A DNA stretch of 64,000 bases, taken from assembly GCA_001465935.1 (NCBI GenBank), contig LNKV01000002.1, forward strand, positions 1,798,001 through 1,862,000. The letters are read 5' to 3'. The first letter of the stretch is position 1, and each line of letters opens with the position of its first letter. Shown here in pieces: positions 48,828 through 59,438 of the stretch. The DNA is from Clarireedia homoeocarpa (taxonomy: Eukaryota > Ascomycota > Leotiomycetes > Helotiales > Rutstroemiaceae). Below the pieces are notes generated by a model that ran no database searches, had not been told where the DNA came from, and worked only from the letters and a program-made list of their open reading frames with translations. Both the position numbers and the translations under genes were made by a program.

Positions 48828-49440
48828 TGGGAAGCTGGTGATTTAGTTATGGATAACATCAGTGGATGTGTTGGAAATGAGAAGCTATACATTAGGACTG
48901 GGTAGATATGGGTATTTGGAACAGGCGTCTCTTGGTATATATCTTTGACATCAAATAATTAGGCAAGACATTGTTTATAGATATGCGACATTTACATTTT
49001 AGTATAGAGCCAAATCAAGATAATTATATGACAGCCCTTGGGGATGACAAGCATGTCGTTGCTACGGGATCAGTGAGGTCTTCTCAACATTTGAAAACGA
49101 ACCTGCTAAATCCAAATCCAGGGATCATGTCCTCTAGCAGTGCAGTGTTCTATCTTTTCCCTTGGGGCTGAAATCTGATTCCCGCAACAAGCTACATTGA
49201 TATATCAAGTGGTACAAGATCACAAGCTCTATACTATAATCTCAAGCAATGCATTCTATCTACCTATTCATTATCTATAAAAAACCGAAAGCGCCTTTCA
49301 ACGCCTTGCAGAAACCAATCTGTGCATAGTGCAGATTGATAACCGAAAGGAATAGCAAAGTACCAGTTCTTGCAATTTCTCTCCGCTTTATACTGGGGTT
49401 ACTTCTTTGGTTATCTTGAGAACTGCATGTACCTGAAAAA
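48828..49440. other. Convergent intergenic, no gene seen
   Basis: Shared 3' flank of the GH128 gene and the first lysine-rich gene. Nothing recognisable. Confidence 0.45.
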
Positions 49441-50056
49441 TCAGCCTCCATGTCGACGTTTTCCATCTCCGCCTTTTGTTCGCTCCCGAGACGCACTACG
49501 TGGTGAGGATGAACCTGTAAATCCGTTAGCAAAGAGTCACTAAGTCTAAGCGTTCTTTTCACAGGGGCATCTTACCGCCTGTTTTTCGTCTATGAGGTGA
49601 GCTGTGGCGAGGGTGGTGTCCCTGGCGGCTTGAGGTATTGCGGTCGTTCGTGGCTTCAGGAAATAAAACCGGAACTACAGCAGTATCTGGAGACACGGCA
49701 ACTGCAGAAGGGTCTATTGGAGGAGCAGCTTTCCGTGCTGGTAAGATGCTCAACGCACGGTCCTCAGGTGCTAGTTTTGCACTGGCGTACCAACTTTTTG
49801 CTTCCTCAAATTCATCATCCTCTTTTTGCTTCGCCAACTTTTCCTTCAGTTGTCTCGCCGCAGCTGCGATCTCCGCCTTTATCTCTTCACTTGGCTCTAT
49901 GCTATTGCCTTTCTTCTTCTCACCAGAGAGCTTATGTCGACCTCCTGTTTTCGAAGACTCTGCGGGAGCGGCTTTTTGGTTTTTCTTTCCACCTTTCCCG
50001 TCTTTCCCATCTTTCCCGTCATCTTTGTTACCCGATTTCTTTCCTCTGCTGAACAT
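49441..50056 (-). CDS. Small lysine-rich protein of unknown function (copy 1)
   Basis: 184 aa from exons 49576-50056 and 49441-49514 (61-bp intron, phase 1). Starts MFSRGKKSGNKDD with a run of Lys/Gly/Asp repeats (KDGKDGKGGKK), then a predicted coiled or helical stretch (EEIKAEIAAAARQLKEKLAK), a tryptophan motif KSWYAS, a hydrophobic Pro/Ala/Val segment and a basic Ser/Arg tail (SSSPRSASRERTKGGDGKRR). No known domain. The neighbour at 50723-51199, same strand and same two-exon plan with a phase-1 final intron, resembles it, suggesting a tandem paralogous pair. The Arg/Ser tail hints at nucleic-acid or nuclear association, but that is speculation. Confidence 0.65.
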
Positions 50057-50722
50057 GTTTAAAAATCGTTGAGAAGGCGAAAGACAAGAAAATTTTGTCA
50101 AGTGTCTAAGATGTCAACTTTAGCCAAGAAAGAAGATATTGATTTACTTGATGTGCCTTCTCACACACCACCGGCCATATTTATATAAAAATCTCGACAG
50201 TAACACATATCTTGTTTGGTGCTTTACACCTCGGCATCATTTTGAATCGGTCGTCTCAACATGGTTAGGAGAAAATTCTTCGCGGGCTTCTACGTAGCGA
50301 CCCGTTACGTTGGCGCGGTGTCTTCCATGGTCATGAGTCCAAGGCCCACTCGACATCGCACACGACGTCGCATCCTAGTGGGGATGAGTTCCAACATCGT
50401 ATGGAACCTAGTCAGGGCTTTGTATTCTTCGGTCTTCCCGTTCGCATCTGCGAGGTTTAGGGAAACTTGTATCATGCGACGAGTCGATCTTGTTGGCGGG
50501 TAGTGGAGACCAGAACTCTATTGTGATTTTACATCACTTGATATCATGGGACTAGTCAGTAACATTGAAATATTTCTTGAATTACGAACGACTATATACC
50601 CTTGCTACCGCCAATATGTTCCGGATCAATCTTCTGCTCTTTACAATCAACGTTTTATATGTTACTAACTATCTGTGTGTAAGTTTCTCACGACGCGAAC
50701 TGTGATGAGAATCATGACCAGA
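50057..50722. other. Intergenic between the two lysine-rich genes
   Basis: About 670 bp. An 80-codon plus-strand ATG frame (50261-50503) is present without domain or conserved feature. The part next to 50056 is presumably the promoter of copy 1. Confidence 0.4.
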
Positions 50723-51199
50723 TTAATCACGACGTGGAGTGTGATGAGATCTCTGAGGCTTGTGATGAGTTTCAGCATCATTTCTTCGCGGCTCTTTATT
50801 CGATTTGCTGTTAGCATGTATTTCCCGATATCAAATAGCTGAAGACTCACTTTCTCCCTTACGGAACTCTCCTCTCAAATTTTCATGCTCCGAAGTGTCA
50901 AGATTGTGGAGACGTGATCCTTCTTTTGCTTTCATCCGGTCTTTCCGTGTGATTGTTTCTCTTTCAGCTCGATCACTTGCCTCGAAGCCATCGAGAAGTT
51001 TCTTTTTGGCTATTTTCAAAGCAGCTCTAACATCTTCTCGAACCCTTGCTTCTTCTTCGGCGCTGAGTTTCGGCTCTTCCGCGCGCGGCTTTGGTGGTTT
51101 GCTGCCACTGAGACTGAGTCTACGCACGAGACTAGAACCCCTTCTGCCATTGGTAGTGGGACGGGAGCTTGGTGTGTATTCTCTTCCACGGGAATTCAT
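50723..51199 (-). CDS. Small charged protein of unknown function (copy 2)
   Basis: 139 aa from exons 50851-51199 and 50723-50793. The 57-bp intron (GTGAGT donor, CTAAC branch site, AAAG acceptor) is my preferred model because it yields a hydrophilic His/Arg/Pro tail (PQRSHHTPRRD). An alternative acceptor (CTAACAG) would give a hydrophobic, less credible tail. N terminus MNSRGREYTPSSRPTTNGRR, then a helical charged core (EEEARVREDVRAALKIAKKK) similar in layout to the AAARQLKEKLAK helix of copy 1. No known domain. Confidence 0.55.
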
Positions 51200-52346
51200 G
51201 GTTTTTTATGTTTAGCTAGGACGCGACTCAGTCTTCGTAACTCGTAAAAAATGAATGTAGATATGCGTGTTCTGTATCCAGCGTAATTTCTTCGGACTAA
51301 AGTACGAGTAAATTTACAATCAAGATCAAGATGACGGCTTTACATATCATCAACCTATTCTATTCCATCTTTTCATTCTACGATATGATGTTATATCTCA
51401 AGATTACTGCCACAGCGGCTCATCTGTATTGTATATCCAACATCTGTGGTAAGATAAGCTTAGATTACCACTTCTAATCATACTTACTCTCTATCTAATT
51501 ATAAGAGTTTACTACTCCACTCGCAGGATCATCCAGACCAGCGGCAAGCACTCTTCTCAACTCATCATCTCCCATCGCCAAAAAGGAAAAAAAAAAAAAA
51601 AAAAACACGAGCAGCATATTTCTCTCAAACCACACCCCTCCGCTCGAGCCCTCCTAATTGATTCTCACAAGCAAAACATCGCTTCCTTTCACGTGCAGCT
51701 CCCTCCGCCTACACACCCACCCACCCGGCTTCAAAAGGGGCTTCCCTCGGCTAATCCTCCCAACCCCCAAATCTGACCCGGCCTAACGCCACACAACAGC
51801 CACCCCGACATACAACCTAAGCGCCGAACCGCGGTCTCCCGTCCATGTGTTGTGACAAACGAAAGGCTTATCGGCTGAGTTTTTGCCCCGAATGCATACA
51901 ATACAACTGGGCCGAGCTATCCAGCCTCCCTTTCCTTTCCGGCGCGGCGCTTAGCGGCAGGAATTGACGCGGTGGGGGGGGGGGAGGGTGGTCGGGCTGG
52001 CTGGCTGTGCTTTGGTAGTGAGGGAATTTAGTTGGGGGGGTGGGGATGGTGACTGTGCTGTGACTGTGACTGTGTTGATTAAATGAAATGTTGGTAGTTA
52101 GGAGGGAGCTTTGGTTCTTTGGTTACGTAGGTAGAGAGAGAGAGATGTCGGTTTTTGTTTGATATAAATTGGTAGAGATATGCTGGAGTGGGTTTCAAGT
52201 AACAATAGGTTTGTGAGTTTTCTATGTATTCCGAGTTTGGGTTGCTAGTAGAGATAACGAAGATGTTGGTTTTCTAGACGCTATGATATCATTATATACA
52301 CTTCAAAGGATAAAGCTAAAAACAACAAATTATTTTTCGCCCTTCC
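51200..52346. other. Intergenic with A-run and G/T-rich stretch
   Basis: Holds the start region of the copy 2 gene, an A run (about 51583-51605), a pyrimidine-rich then GC-rich block and purine-rich repeats (GAGAGAGA near 52135). The last part is the thiolase 3' UTR. No gene seen. Confidence 0.45.
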
Positions 52347-53766
52347 CTACAACTGCTCATTGACAAACAGTCCAGCCATTCCTTGTCCCGTACCAATACA
52401 CATACTAGTCAAGAGAATCTTCTTCTTCGTTCTTCTCAACTCACTAAGACCAGTGACGATCTGTCTAGTACCAGTAGCACCTAATGGATGACCCAACGCA
52501 ATGGCACCTCCTCTTGGGTTCATCTTTTCATATGGAATTTTCAATGCATCTTTGCAGTATACAGCCATCGAAGCGAATGCCTCGTTGATCTCAATGACGT
52601 CGCAGTCATCGAGGGTAATATTGTACTTGCTGAGAAGTTTGGGGATGGCGAGGGATGGGCCGATACCCATGATTCGCGGAGCGAGACCTGTTACGGTAGC
52701 TCCAACAAATTTACCCAAAATCGGTTGGCCGAGTTCAATGGCCTTGGATCTCTTCATGAGAAGAACGGCAGCGGCTATGGGATCTTAGCAAGATGTTCAA
52801 GATAGTTCATACAAACACATACCTCCATCAGTGACCTGACTGGAGTTTCCTCCAGTTGACTTGTCACCAAATTGTGGGAAAGCGGGACGGATCTTGTTCA
52901 AGCTTTCAAAGGTAGTTCCGTATCTTGGCCCCTCATCCTTTGTCAAGGTAACCTTCTTGACCTCACCGGTTTTTGGGTCCTTTACTTCGGCGACAATAGG
53001 AACAATCTCGTCATCGAACCATCCCGCCTTTTGGGCAATCTCCGCGCGGTTAAAACTCTCGGCCGCATATCTGTCTTGCTGTTCACGGGAGATGTTGAAG
53101 TCCCTTCCGACGGCCTCCGATGTTTGTCCCATAGGTTGCATACAATCAGCAGCTTCCTGGTTCTTGAGAAGCTCTGGGTGGAATGGCTCTTCCAGTTTGT
53201 CACCACCAACAGACATCATCTCTGCACCCATGGCAATACCAATCTCGATGCTTCCTTCCGCAATTTGGTTGGCAATATCTTGTGTAGCTTTGAGACCCGA
53301 TGAACAGAATCGATTGACGGTCGAGGCGGCGGTAGTGTTCGGGAATCCTGCAGCTAAAGCTGCCGCGCGAAGTTTGTATGATGCTTTACCATCACTGACC
53401 TATCCGTCGGTGATTAGTAATAATATAGCAGAATAATAGAAGGCCATCTTACATTGCCACAGCAGATATCTTCAACGAGCTGGGGGTCAAGGTTGGACTT
53501 CTCCCTAACCTTCTGGAGGAGGGCGTATTGAAGGTATTCGAGTTTCGTGTCTTTGAATCCACCCTTGTACCCTTTCGCTAGCGGTGTACGAATGGCCAGT
53601 GTAATAACAATATCGTCGGCATTTTTGGAAGTTCTGTGCAGGACAACATAAGCATGTGTTGATGAACAAAAGTGCGCTCAATGGAATGCTAGACTTACAT
53701 TGCTGCCAATCCTGATGAGCCAGGTGTCAAGTGCTTGACGATAGAGCTGATTCTTTCAACTGCCAT
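52347..53766 (-). CDS. pot1: Peroxisomal 3-ketoacyl-CoA thiolase
   Basis: Thiolytic last step of fatty-acid beta-oxidation. Exons on the complement: 53699-53766, 53453-53633, 52823-53399 and 52347-52774; 417 aa, the same length as yeast Pot1. The N terminus MAVERISSIVKHLTPG contains RISSIVKHL, a perfect PTS2 (R/K-L/V/I-X5-H/Q-L/A), so import through Pex7 into peroxisomes is expected. Catalytic landmarks: nucleophile Cys in NRFCSSGLKA, EINEAFASMAVY, GGAIALGHPLGATG with the catalytic His, and second Cys in MCIGTGQGMAG. Introns are 65, 53 and 48 bp. All joins restore conserved sequence (for example VTDGAAAVLLM). Confidence 0.95.
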
Positions 53767-54392
53767 TTTGTTTTCTGATTACACGGTATTCTTTTGCGAA
53801 AAGATGTGGATGAATTGAGGTTTCGTAGATGGCGGACGGAGTGTTTTTGTATGTGAATCTGGCGGCGGTCGGTTCACTAGAACTAGTGGCTTCTGGGGAA
53901 GTGCCTCGGTATAACGGCAATTTGAGACTAAGTTATGGTAGTTCATACCGACTTATGATTAATCAGCTGGGACTATACACCACGGGACTATACACCACGT
54001 GACTAATTCGTGCCTGCATCTTTTGTTAGCCATGGGAAACCAAGAAATACCGAGGGTATAGCTTCTTACCAAGGTGCTTCTGTCTCAGTACGATTGAAAG
54101 GAAAAGGCATCATGCTCTTCAACCCAAGTGTTATCCCACCATATCCATATGAGCCATCACCGATACCAAGCAAAGGTCGCGGTGCTACTTCGATATCGTG
54201 TGACGATTATTTTGACGTAGTTTTTGTAAACTTTCTGACAGACCGGGTCCGTGAAGAAAGGGGGGCTAGCACACTTTGACACTGCGTTGATGACGTAAAC
54301 TAGACCTACCCCGCCGGCAATGGTTTTATGCATCATAAGGTCACTCATCGAATGTCGAGAAGCGTGAATTCCACTTTGGCAAATATATCGAC
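53767..54392. other. Divergent promoter region, thiolase and GST
   Basis: Upstream of both the thiolase (-) and GST (+) genes. A 15-bp motif GGGACTATACACCAC occurs twice in tandem about 53970-54000. No gene seen. Confidence 0.45.
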
Positions 54393-54472
54393 TTCCATCA
54401 CCAGTGCTATCATTCCATCACCAGTGCTATCATTCCATCACCAGTGCTATCATTCCATCACCAGTGCTATCA
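54393..54472 (+). repeat. Four perfect 20-bp direct repeats abutting the GST start codon
   Basis: TTCCATCACCAGTGCTATCA occurs four times head to tail without a mismatch, ending 6 nt before the ATG at 54479. It therefore lies in the 5' leader or core promoter. The repeat contains no ATG, so no upstream frames are created. Confidence 0.97.
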
Positions 54473-54478
54473 AGCAAT

Positions 54479-55398
54479 ATGAGCGAGCCAGAAATCATCC
54501 TCTATGACCTCCCCAGCAAAGGCCGCTGTGCCTGCTGGTCTCTGAACCCATGGAAGAGTAAGACTTCCATCTACCCCGCCATCCTCAAAACGTTTGTTTG
54601 GAACACCCGTCAACTAATATTTCCAAGCCCGCTTCGCCCTGAATTACAAAAACATTCCTTACAAAACAGAATGGCTTGAGTACCCCGATGTCGCCCCAAC
54701 TCTGAAATCCTTGTTCGTCGAACCCCTCGCCCATTGCGAATACTTCGCCTGATGCTAACCATATTTCAGTGGTCTCCCACCCAACGAGTCCGGCTTCCCA
54801 TATTCCATTCCAGCCGTTCGTCTCCCAGATGGCAGTTACCTCCAGGACTCCGAAGCCATAGCCCACAAGCTTGAATCGCTATACCCGGCTCCTGAGTATC
54901 CCTCACTGAATCTTTCATCTCCGAATCACGAGAGAGTGCAAGCAATCATTCCGAAATTCATTCTACCTATTCGAGCAGTATGGATGCCACGTGTCCCAAC
55001 AGTTCTTTTGCCTGAAAGAAGTGCTGCATATTTCAACGAAACAAGAGAGAAAACAGTGGGCATGCCGTTGTCCGAGTATGCGAAGAAAGAGGGCGGCGAG
55101 GAAGCTTGGGCGAAGGCAGAGCCTGGAGTTAAGGAGCTGGCAGATATTTTGAAAGCCAATGGAAGTGGACCTTTCGTAGAGGGCGATACTCGTGAGTTTA
55201 GCGCTGCTCGCAAAGCTGAAGAAGATAATACTAATTTTTGTCTTTTTAGCTACTTACTCTGATTTCATTATCGTAGGGTTGTTGCACTTCCTGAAGGTAA
55301 TCGATGTGAAGATATACGAGAGAGTGGTTGGAATAGATGACTCACTCGCAAAGGTATACGATGCTTGCAAGCCATGGTTGAAGAGAGATGATCACTAA
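54479..55398 (+). CDS. Glutathione S-transferase-like protein (UstS/GstA-type)
   Basis: 244 aa from exons 54479-54557, 54628-54712, 54770-55191 and 55250-55398 (introns 70, 57 and 58 bp). N-terminal thioredoxin-like domain: IILYDLPSKGRCACWSLNPW then RFALNYKNIPYKTEWLEYPD, with the cis-Pro region SIPAVRLPDGSYLQDSEAIA. An all-helical C-terminal domain follows (YSDFIIVGLLHFLK, YDACKPWLK). The LPSK...CWSLNPWKTR signature matches fungal GST-like proteins that include UstS of the ustiloxin cluster. Glutathione conjugation or lyase activity is expected; substrate unknown. The gene appears intact and shares orientation with the transporter and ligase remains downstream. Confidence 0.87.
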
Positions 55399-56788
55399 AG
55401 AAATGTAAATATGGATAAAATATCTTCATATATTCCAAAATGAAGAAGGGGCTGTTTGTGGTCGCTCACATGCATCTAAGTCAACAAATTCAGCATTCTT
55501 GACCAGTGTGGCCAGCTCTCCTTGGCTTTACCATCGGCAAGCTACTTTAAAAATCCTGAAGGGCATCGGTGCAAATGAATCGAGCTTGCACCTTTCGTCC
55601 ACCTCGACTAAGTCCCGGGCTAAAGTTTAAACCCAACCTCCATTAATGACATGACCTTGAGGCAAGTGCCTTGTTGTCCCACTTTCACCAGTACAATGTC
55701 TTTAGAATATTCATCAATCGGGGACTGAGTATTGGTAATGTGTGTAAAGAGTCAAACATCGTGATGCACCAGTCATGCTCCATTCTATCATGCTAGTGGG
55801 AATAAATGGCAGTTGGACTGTCAGAGGTTGCCTCTAAGTGCCTGTTATGAAGTGGAGATGGCCAAGCCCATCAGCAGGGAAACCACAATATCTATGGTTT
55901 CTAGCATCATGGGGAGCCAAGTTACCCTGAGCACGCTTTGAAGAGCTCCTCTATATTCCGATGTGCGCAGCCCACTAACTCATATAGAAGCTTGTGAGGC
56001 CGGCAGCTGGTCCGGAGTAGTGATTGTGGCAGTCGCTCCCCTGATGAGCTCTAGATGAGTCTGAAAAATGAGCACCGATTAATTGTGGTTTCAGAGGGAA
56101 CGCCTGCAAGTGCTTGCACGACGGAACTCGTTCACCTAGCAGTTACTCTTGGTAATATAGTAACGCCGCTTCCTGGACTCCCAAGGATCTGCGAATGGAG
56201 TAGATCCAATGAAATTAGAATTCTTTGTACAATGACCAATCTTGGGAATCGGTTGCCTCTGGAGCTGGTATTGTTCACTACACACTCCTACCCTCGATCT
56301 ACTTCTGTCTCAACGAAAGAGTAGAGGGTAGTATTCTAGTCGGCCATAGAACATAATTGAGGCATGCAAAATGGGCCAAAGAAAAAAAACCCAGAAACCG
56401 CTGCTAGCTTATCTCATTTTTAGAAATCATAGATCAAGCGATGAACATTTCTACATTATCTCAATTCTGATGGTATTAACGAAAATTTACTAGAGATCAA
56501 AGCTTCCAGATCACAACATGCCGCGTAACGAGCGTTATTGCCACTTGCAGATGTAATGGGGAAGGTTTGATAACGTCAATCTACTCAGGATATGGTACCA
56601 ACAGGTAAGATTCGAGTGATTAGTCATTGCATCTGCAACTGTTGGTCTTCAGAACCTGAGCACATTCTGTTTATGCGATGTTTCGTTGAGCAAATATCTC
56701 TTCGTAGCAATATAAAACTGAGAAGTGATTGAAAAGATAACAATGTGTCTGAAAAGACGCAACCTACGACAAGTCATGAACCAAGTTG
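55399..56788. other. Intergenic between GST and PTR2 gene
   Basis: About 1.4 kb without a recognisable gene. A 90-codon plus-strand frame at 56055-56324 has no domain. Confidence 0.4.
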
Positions 56789-58839
56789 ATGCCGAGAAAG
56801 GGGTTTTGGATGGGCCTATATCCTAGTATGTACTATGAACTATACACCTCACCACGAATTCTAGCACCGGAAAGACTAGCAAACAACTCAAAAACCCCAT
56901 CGGGACATTTTGAAAGACAAGATGCCACCGAGGAAGAAATTCTGAGATGTCGTCATCTCCCAGACCAGCTTCGTGCAGCAGTACGGATTGCACTCTTGGT
57001 TGGCGCCGCCGAGCGATTCGCCTTCTATTGCATTACTGCACCGTGGCGTGAGTTATGATATATGAGTCGTCTGACGCAGGAAGTTTGAGGCTGATCCCGC
57101 ACAGAGAACTATCTACAGAATAACAGGGACGACAATGCCAACCCAGGCGCTCTTGGGCTCGGCCAGGTCACCGCTACGAATATCTACAATGGCTACTACC
57201 TATTCGCTGCTCTGGCGTCGACTCCGATCGGGGTCCTGTCTGATACGAAGTTAGGACGTTTTAAAACTTTGGCTATTTCCTTGATGTGAGGGCAAATTCT
57301 TTGAAGTTTGTATGCATGCCTAGCAGAGCTAATTTTGTTCCAGAATTTACATATTCAGGAGCCTAGCAATGCTTTTTACATCGCTACCTCCAGCGCTTGA
57401 CTATAGAGCTGGGATTCCTGGGATTGCGAGTGCTATGGTATTTATCGGCATCGGTGTTGGGGGAATCAAGGCAACTGCAAATGCGTTTATAGGTGAGTTT
57501 GAGAAGTTGGAAATTGATTCGTTCCGGCCTGTTATCTAATTGCTCGCCTAGGTGACCAGTACAAACCCACCAGTTTTCAGGTGATCAGGACTCGAAAGGG
57601 GGAAATAGTGGTTGTCGACCGGACTTTAACGATGCAGTACATCTACAATGTTTTTTACTGGTATATTAGCATCACCGGTCCTTTTATCCAGACCCATGAC
57701 ACTGATATGCAATAGGGTGACGAATATTGCCGCGCTAGCTGTCATTCCAACGACATTCCTTGAACGATACGTCGGTTTCTGGATGGCTTATCTGTTAGGA
57801 CCAATCGCGTTGTGCATTACGATCGGACTCCTCTTCTTTTATCGCAATTCATTTGGTAGGCGACACCGACGACTATCTGATATGTTGCGCTTGAACTGAC
57901 CGTAAACTCCCATAGTACAACATCCAGCAGCTGGAAATATCTTGCCAAACACAGCCAAAGCTCTGTCATGCGCAGCCAAAAACAAGTTCAAGCTCGAAGC
58001 TGCCGATCCCGCGTACCAGCTTGAGCATTTTAACAAGACAGTTAGCTGGAGTTCTGATTTCATCGCAGAGCTGCGTAGTGGACTCATGCCTTGTCAAGTC
58101 CTGTGGGTTTATTGCATCACTTAGGAATTCCTCTGTGGTTTGACCAATGTCCAAATCTAGAACAGTGTTTGGTGTTTTCTACCTGTGTTTTAATCAACTC
58201 AGTAATAACCTTGTATCGCAAGCAGGACAGATGGGTCTCCATGGGCTCCCAAACGACCTCATCAGGACATTCAACGGGATCGCATGTGTGATATGCGGAC
58301 CCATCATACAAAAGGGACCTTACCCTCTACTAGAGAAGCACCACATATCATTCGGGCCTATCGCTCGCATCACAGCCGCCTTCATAATCATGAGTGTAGC
58401 AATGGCCTACGCAACCATTATCCAAAAACTTATATACTCAAGCGGGCCATGCTACGTGTATCCACTAGAGTGCGCAGCGTCGAAAGATGGCATGATCCAC
58501 AACTCCGTCAACGTATGGATTCAGGTCCCTCTGTACTTCATCCTCGCAGTAGCAGAGATTCTGGGCTTCGTTTCTGCGTTGTAGTATTTGTATTCGAAAG
58601 CGCCGAAAGATATGAAAGCTATCATTCAAGCATTAACTCAATTGATGTCGGGGTTAGGCGCCGCGCTGGGAATAGCGGTGTCCCCAGCGGCGAAGAACCC
58701 GCAGCTAATCTGGATGTATACAACACTTGCTTGTGTAATGGCTGCCACGGCCATGATCTTCTGGTTGTGTTTTAGGAAATATGATAAGTTGGACGTGGAG
58801 ATAGACAAGCAGAATGCGAAGCGACGGGCAGAGGAGTGA
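56789..58839 (+). pseudogene. PTR2-type peptide transporter with one in-frame nonsense codon
   Basis: Proton-coupled oligopeptide transporter (POT/PTR2), plasma membrane. Segments 56789-57047, 57105-57285, 57344-57492, 57553-57660, 57716-57855, 57916-58102 and 58161-58839 join in frame with GT-AG introns of 51-60 bp. Family blocks appear in order: AAERFAFYCITAPW, NGYYLFAALASTPIG, GIGVGGIKATANAFIGDQY, VDRTLTMQYIYNVFYW, NQLSNNLVSQAGQM, and YSKAPKDMKAIIQALTQL. An in-frame TAG at 58582-58584 replaces the usual Glu before Y-x-Y-x-K-A-P and would remove about the last 85 residues, including two helices. A GAG to TAG change suffices. No other lesion was found, so loss looks recent. Exact start uncertain: an ATG at 56776 opens a different frame. 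Confidence 0.8.
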
Positions 58840-59438
58840 GGAGAGCGTATTTTAGCGATAACATAGAAGAAAGAGTCTAATCAATAAGCTGCGCGGTAGA
58901 CTTGAATATCTGAATATGCTGTGTGATTCTAGACTATGACTTCTGGCTACCCGAGGACATCAACACCGATATGATGGATCGGAGATGCGACCCTGAGACA
59001 CGAATCATCAAAAGTCAAGAAGCTCTAGTCTACGGAGCCCGCGCCTACGGCGATTATATGACCCACACCGAATCATTTTCGCCAAAGTAACGGTCTAGCT
59101 TCTCCTACGCGCGCATGGATGATGGCGATGTGCAGCTACATATACTGTGGTAAGGGTGCCTGCATGGCGCATGTCCCAGGAAGTGAATATATAAGCTGGC
59201 TAACCCACAATTGATATCAGCATTTACATGTTCGAATGTTTCTTATCTGATTTATTAACCTGCTATCCATCGTAGTGTCTTGTAAGATTCATACGACCGA
59301 CTCCGTGCTTCTAGAAAATGAATGAAGTGACTAGCAAAGCGTGTGGTCTCTTGATGAATCTCAACGGCCAGACAGGTAAGAATCCAAGCAAGATCTATAT
59401 TAAAACGGTCCTTTTGTGTGCTGATAATCTTCTAGAAT
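58840..59438. other. Intergenic or eroded coding DNA
   Basis: A short open stretch (about 58920-59090) reads CVILDYDFWLPEDINTDMM and continues without stop to SFSPK. Its composition looks coding, but it has no ATG or recognised domain. It may be debris from the adjacent ligase gene or another lost gene. Confidence 0.3.

Noticed and set aside
50665..50850. Hydrophobic alternative C terminus for the second lysine-rich gene
   Set aside because: Needs an acceptor sitting on the branch-site sequence CTAAC. The acceptor 15 nt further on gives a hydrophilic tail consistent with the neighbouring paralogue.
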